DNA from: Arachnopeziza araneosa
Lineage: Eukaryota > Ascomycota > Leotiomycetes > Helotiales > Arachnopezizaceae
Reading direction: 5' to 3'
Length of the DNA: 64,000 nucleotides
NCBI GenBank assembly: GCA_003988855.1
Contig: QYAI01000021.1
Location: 62,001 to 126,000, forward strand
Part shown: positions 59,989-64,000 of the stretch, one piece after another
How positions within the stretch are numbered: position 1 is the first letter of the stretch
How the letters are laid out: each line of letters begins with the position of its first letter
Position numbers and translations under genes: made by a program
The notes under the pieces: model-generated
The model's input: only the letters and a program-made list of their open reading frames with translations
The model's database searches: none
What the model was told of the DNA's origin: nothing

Positions 59989-62325
59989 TCAATGGCCAGC
60001 ACCCAACAACAATCTTCTATTCTTCTTAATCAATGCATTCAGTCTCTTCTCCAAACCCTCCGCCTCCTTTCGGGCAACCTGGATTGCGCTCTCTGCATCA
60101 GGTAGACTCAAGAGTGTGACGTTGCCCAACGGTTGTCCACGGCCGATGTCACCCCCGATAGCGAAATGTGCTGTCATGTTCTCTAGGCCTGTGGCAATCA
60201 TGCCCTCGCGATTGATGGTACCGTTGATGTAGAGATCGCCGCCCTCAGTGTGCGCAGGAGCGGGATCCATTCCCCATGACGTCCAGGCTGTGGCTTCGGA
60301 AGAGCGAAGCATTTCGCCTTCCAGTGCATTGGCGTTCAGGGCTTTCTCGAGCTGGGTATTGCTGGAAAGGGAGGGAAGGACGTATTGATTGATGTAGTTT
60401 AGGGCCTCGTCACGCTGAATCTTGCCTACAGGGTCGAGAGCAGTGGTACCTTTATTAGCATATGGAAAGAAGGATGGTGGTCCGTTAGGTACAGCACGGC
60501 CTCCAATGAGGGTGAAACCGTTACTTCCAGAATGTTTCAAGGAAACAAATGCTGATGCGCCAACTTCTCCTGCAAGACGGGCTTGGTATTGTAGATATCG
60601 CTGCTCCTCTTCCGGGGTTAGGTTTCGTACACAGTCTCCATTAGGAGTAAGCATGATTCTGTGCGGTCCATCAGCGATTTTGTGTACTGGTTTGCCTGCA
60701 AGGAGAGTTGCTCTGTCTTCTGGTGTGATGGTCAACTTTTGGTTGACGCTCTGCGTGTCAACAGGGGTTTCAAGATGTCTGTAGGTTGAAGAAGGAGCTT
60801 TGAGAAATTGAAGCTCGTTAAGATCAGCAAGGATGCCAGATGAGACAAGGTCTTGCAGAACGGATGCTGGGGTGGGAAGAGGCTTATCGACAATTTCATC
60901 TTCAGCATCTGTAGTAGCGGAAGGTGGTTCCGGTGTCGGGGCCCGTTGTGGAGCTTTTCCTTTCCCTTTAATCTTTGGATCAGCTCCCTTGGTTGAGAAT
61001 TTATTGACTTCTTGCTCAATCTTGGGCTGCTCATTGGACTCAACTTTTTCTTCTGTTGGCACGGGTTTAGCCTTGGGCTCTTCGACTGTGCTAGCAATAG
61101 GACCAGGTGAAGGTGGTCTGCTAACAGCTGGCGTAGACCCTCCAGCAGCACTGTGAATTGTACGCTCCTTCTTTTGCTTTTTCTTTCTACCCATTATCGG
61201 TGCTATTTCAATCTCTGGTTCAACTTTAGCGGCTGTTTCTATTTCGGCTCGGTCCTTCTCCTTTTGGACTTGACGAAGCTTTTTCTGCGAGCTTTTTGTT
61301 GTTGTCCTAACAGGTGCAGACCCAATTTTTTGAGGCGGCGGAGAGCTTGCACGCGACATAGAAGCAGAGGTAATTGATGCATTATCTGATATTATTTCAC
61401 TTGTTGGAGTTCCTGGGCGGTCCAGTTTAGAAGTTGAGGTGAGGCTCAATTGACGAAAGGTAGGGAAGTGAGTTGGGAAAGTTGAAGTGACAGACGACGG
61501 GGTTGCGCTGCCAGCAGGTGGAACTTCCGTCTTTGGTGTGGAAGTGAGACGTAAAGTTTTGGGAATGTTACGTGAAATCGGGGACTGGATTGAGGGAGTG
61601 ATACTAGTTGGGAGAGGTGGAAACCCCAACGTTGCAGATGCCTGCTTCTCTGCAGAGGTTACCGTTTTAGTCGGCGTCTTTGTAGGAACAGATATATTCA
61701 AGCTAGGGGTTGACCGTTTTTCAGACCCGCTGGCTGAAGCTTGGGTGGATTGAACAGCGGTAGACGTTGATGACTTCTTGCTTACAACAGCAGGTGTGGG
61801 CACGCTCGTCAGCTTCGGCGTTGTAGGTGCTAAAACGGCTTTTCCCTTTCCACTATCCAATGCCGGGAAGTCTTCCGACTGTAAAGCGGGATGTGACGCC
61901 TGTGAAGCTATGACTTTGGATAGTCCCGTATTGGTAGCTAATGCTTTAACTTCTTGCTTTGCTTGTGATGTTGAGGATTCTGCGGTTGAAGAAAACGGAT
62001 TTTGAACTGATGGCAACGCAACAGGGACATGAGTTAGAGGATTAGGCACAGCTTGCAACATCTTTCGTGGTGTGAACGGTGCCGATGTTGGAACAATACG
62101 TGATGCAGGCTTTGTCATTGCATCTACTCTCAGAACTGGTGGAGGATGACCGTGGGGTAGACCAAAACCTGGAGGAACAGAAGGAGTAGAAGACCTTGAT
62201 GCTTGCCCAAAGCTATTAAACTCTCGTGTAGGAAAGTCATCGATAGTACTGTCAGCTACTAAAGCATCCACGAAATTCGTTTCGTCCAATGAAGGAAGCA
62301 TTTGATCATCTGGATGCAGGTTCAT
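59989..62325 (-). CDS. large disordered protein block, probably the C-terminal part of NOT4 or a separate protein, up to 778 aa
   Basis: One long open frame. The first Met (62325) gives MNLHPDDQMLPSLDETNF. Most of the block is Ser/Thr/Pro-rich and disordered, with SEDFPALDSGKGK, a basic GRKKKQKKE run and many TPTP patches. The last 80 residues are ordered and end in LPDAESAIQVARKEAEGLEKRLNALIKKNRRLLLG, a coiled-coil end that I associate with long fungal NOT4 proteins. The upstream block (62846 onward) also looks like NOT4, so these may be two exons of one gene over a 400-500 bp intron. A simple splice from 62846 does not keep frame, so I list them apart. If separate, function is unknown. Confidence 0.55.
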   Translation of the reverse strand: MNLHPDDQMLPSLDETNFVDALVADSTIDDFPTREFNSFGQASRSSTPSVPPGFGLPHGHPPPVLRVDAMTKPASRIVPTSAPFTPRKMLQAVPNPLTHVPVALPSVQNPFSSTAESSTSQAKQEVKALATNTGLSKVIASQASHPALQSEDFPALDSGKGKAVLAPTTPKLTSVPTPAVVSKKSSTSTAVQSTQASASGSEKRSTPSLNISVPTKTPTKTVTSAEKQASATLGFPPLPTSITPSIQSPISRNIPKTLRLTSTPKTEVPPAGSATPSSVTSTFPTHFPTFRQLSLTSTSKLDRPGTPTSEIISDNASITSASMSRASSPPPQKIGSAPVRTTTKSSQKKLRQVQKEKDRAEIETAAKVEPEIEIAPIMGRKKKQKKERTIHSAAGGSTPAVSRPPSPGPIASTVEEPKAKPVPTEEKVESNEQPKIEQEVNKFSTKGADPKIKGKGKAPQRAPTPEPPSATTDAEDEIVDKPLPTPASVLQDLVSSGILADLNELQFLKAPSSTYRHLETPVDTQSVNQKLTITPEDRATLLAGKPVHKIADGPHRIMLTPNGDCVRNLTPEEEQRYLQYQARLAGEVGASAFVSLKHSGSNGFTLIGGRAVPNGPPSFFPYANKGTTALDPVGKIQRDEALNYINQYVLPSLSSNTQLEKALNANALEGEMLRSSEATAWTSWGMDPAPAHTEGGDLYINGTINREGMIATGLENMTAHFAIGGDIGRGQPLGNVTLLSLPDAESAIQVARKEAEGLEKRLNALIKKNRRLLLGAGH

Positions 62326-62845
62326 TGTCAGTATTACTTCTGAAAATGAACATGTACGAAAGAGAAAGCAAAAATAATCCGGAGGATCAATTGGAAATTT
62401 GGCAATATATCGCGTCACTTCACGGGTCCATCATCGTCTTCGAACTAAAAAATGAAGGCTACTGGGGACAAAAATATGTAAGAATGCTATATTTCTCCAG
62501 CCAATCCTTTGGCATGGAATCGGGGACTTTAACGTACATGAGGTGGCCCAGGTGAAGACGATGATGGATTCCCGATGCAACCGATATGCCTGCTTGTGAG
62601 TGCAAGCATAGATGTCCTGAAAAGCAACGCAAAAGAAAACGCAACCCTATGAGTTCTGCTCATTATCCGAAAGCAAATGACGCCTGTGCATCCGAAGCTT
62701 CCATCTTGGAGCTATACCATGCTCGCTAAAACAAATGTGCTCGTGAGCAAATGCAACGCCCTGATGAGGGACTTGCCAACGCCATCCGCAATGAAAAGCA
62801 ATATTTACAAAGCCCACCCAATAACGCCTAGCATCCCTGCCACGT
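62326..62845. other. gap between two NOT4-like blocks: intron or intergenic
   Basis: Holds TTTTCAG and TTTTTTAG acceptor-like sites and one possible small exon on the minus strand (TGG ACA TCT ATG... to a GTACGT donor near 62537). None gives a fully in-frame chain to the next block, so the status is open. Confidence 0.4.
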
Positions 62846-64000
62846 CTACCATCTGGTAAATCCATTGTTGCCCCCATACATCATATTCGGATTGTACCCA
62901 CCTTGAGCCTGACCACCAAACAGTCCCTGTCCGACTCCGGCATTGCTCTGTTGCTGGTGCTGCATTCTCGCTTGCAAGATACTTGGGTCGGCAAGATCGA
63001 CTAAACCACCTCCCCCAGAGGAGGAAGTGTTAGCATGTCTGTGCTTCTTTCCCTTCTTCTTCTGCTTTTGACCGAAGTCATGGAATGCTCCAGTCTGAGG
63101 ACCATAGAGCGACGCCAGAGGGCCAGAAGCAGGAGCTGGGGTAGAGGAGGTAGATGGGTACTGCTGAAGAAAAGAAGGAAACATGTACTCACGCTTGCCT
63201 GCATCATGAGATTGACCTCCCCCAACGGCTCCACGGCCCCGAAGCATGTCCCGAAGTAAATCGCTGTTGTTCTCTTTTTGAAGACCACCAAAACCTCCCA
63301 TTGAACCACCAAAGCCATGGCCCTGTCCAAACATCCCACCAATTGGGGGTGTGCCGGAGGATTTCAATCCCGGTGGTGGGCCCATCGAAGAGGCGTAGAA
63401 CTGACCCCCTTGCTGAGCATGACCTCCAGAAGGCATCATAGAGGACTGCTGTGCCATTAACTTAGGATTTGTAGATGGTTTGATAGATGCTGAAGCAGAA
63501 GAACTATCGTTTGCAAAGGTGTATCTTGATGATTGTCGGTTGTGGCCTTGCTGTTGAAAAAGCGATGATCCTTGAGTGCCTTGACCACTTATTCCAGGGG
63601 GGTATTGCTCCAAGAAGCCGCTCTGTGGTTGACTTTTCAGAAGAAGCAGTTGTTGCTGCTGAAGAGGCGTCAAGGTGCGACCATTGATGGAGCTGAGATT
63701 GCCCACATTCTGGGGAAAGCTTTGTGCAAGGCTGGGGCCAAAGGGTCCACCATTCGAACCTCGTTGTATTGGCTGCTGGGTGGCTGATCGTCGCTGAAAA
63801 CCCTGTGACATAACGTCTCGACCATTATCTCTATCTTCAGGCTCGCCTCCTAGCTGCAAACTTCCGCTCTCTGGCTCTTCTTCTTCTGGTGGCTCCGTGA
63901 CTGACTGCAGATCTTCTTGCGAGTCTTGGTCAAGGTGAAGACGAGCTTCTTCTTGCTGTTCTCGCATTGCCCTTCGCTTCTCTCCACCGCGATCATCAAA
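62846..64000 (-). CDS. NOT4: NOT4-like protein, 5' partial (continues past the window edge)
   Basis: The frame is open to the last base and reads FDDRGGEKRRAMREQQEEAR at the edge. It then runs through an acidic patch, a Gln-rich patch (LTPLQQQQLLLLKSQ), GPPPGLKSSGTPPIGGMFGQG, SDLLRDMLRGRG, GKREYMFPSFLQQYPSTS, a Lys-rich KQKKKGKKHRHAN block and GLVDLADPSILQARMQHQ. It ends MMYGGNNGFTRW at a TAG. These are the features I recall from the middle or C-terminal region of filamentous-fungal NOT4. The RING and RRM that define NOT4 would lie outside the window, so the name is not proven. NOT4 is the E3 ligase of the CCR4-NOT complex. TGGTAG at the end overlaps a possible GTAGAC donor, so this stop may be inside an intron. 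Confidence 0.6.
   Translation of the reverse strand, partial: FDDRGGEKRRAMREQQEEARLHLDQDSQEDLQSVTEPPEEEEPESGSLQLGGEPEDRDNGRDVMSQGFQRRSATQQPIQRGSNGGPFGPSLAQSFPQNVGNLSSINGRTLTPLQQQQLLLLKSQPQSGFLEQYPPGISGQGTQGSSLFQQQGHNRQSSRYTFANDSSSASASIKPSTNPKLMAQQSSMMPSGGHAQQGGQFYASSMGPPPGLKSSGTPPIGGMFGQGHGFGGSMGGFGGLQKENNSDLLRDMLRGRGAVGGGQSHDAGKREYMFPSFLQQYPSTSSTPAPASGPLASLYGPQTGAFHDFGQKQKKKGKKHRHANTSSSGGGGLVDLADPSILQARMQHQQQSNAGVGQGLFGGQAQGGYNPNMMYGGNNGFTRW

Overview
The window is nuclear DNA of a filamentous ascomycete (Pezizomycotina). The gene set looks most like Leotiomycetes such as Botrytis or Sclerotinia relatives, but that finer placement is an impression from protein style, not a search. The basis is dense protein-coding genes on both strands, many introns of about 45-60 bp with GT..AG ends and CTAAC/CTGAC-like branch sites, single-copy eukaryotic housekeeping genes, and fungus-only families (RTA1, sedolisin, 7TM membrane proteins). 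I saw no tRNA, rRNA, CRISPR array, transposon or insertion sequence.

Left part (1-17 kb) is looser and more accessory: the 3' end of an alpha/beta hydrolase; a doubtful 65-residue gene; an 11-exon seven-helix membrane protein on the minus strand, rebuilt exon by exon; an RTA1-like membrane protein; a TLC-like membrane protein; a flavoprotein-fold protein fused to F-box-like and WW/ankyrin-like repeats; and one unknown protein. Wide intergenic stretches separate them.

Middle part (17-50 kb) is compact and mostly housekeeping: ataxin-10/CTR86, MAM3 (CNNM/CBS), VPS11, the myosin chaperone UNC-45/SHE4, TFIIH subunit TFB4, a taspase-like threonine aspartase, ARP3, an mpaB-type DUF2236 oxygenase, the branched-chain keto-acid dehydrogenase E1 alpha, and the HECT ubiquitin ligase UFD4.

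Right part (50-64 kb) carries an Smr-domain protein, a secreted sedolisin (S53) protease, the Niemann-Pick C1 homologue NCR1, and two minus-strand blocks at the edge that look like the C-terminal half of NOT4 of the CCR4-NOT complex.

These genes are not one pathway. Loose themes are actin/myosin function (ARP3, SHE4), vacuole and sterol traffic (VPS11, NCR1, MAM3) and ubiquitin or RNA control (UFD4, NOT4, TFB4). For almost every multi-exon gene the spliced length was checked to be a whole number of codons and the joins to restore family-like sequence. No clearly new multi-gene system was found. The most unusual items are the flavoprotein-repeat fusion, the heavily split 7TM gene, and the zinc-ribbon-like start on the ataxin-10 protein.
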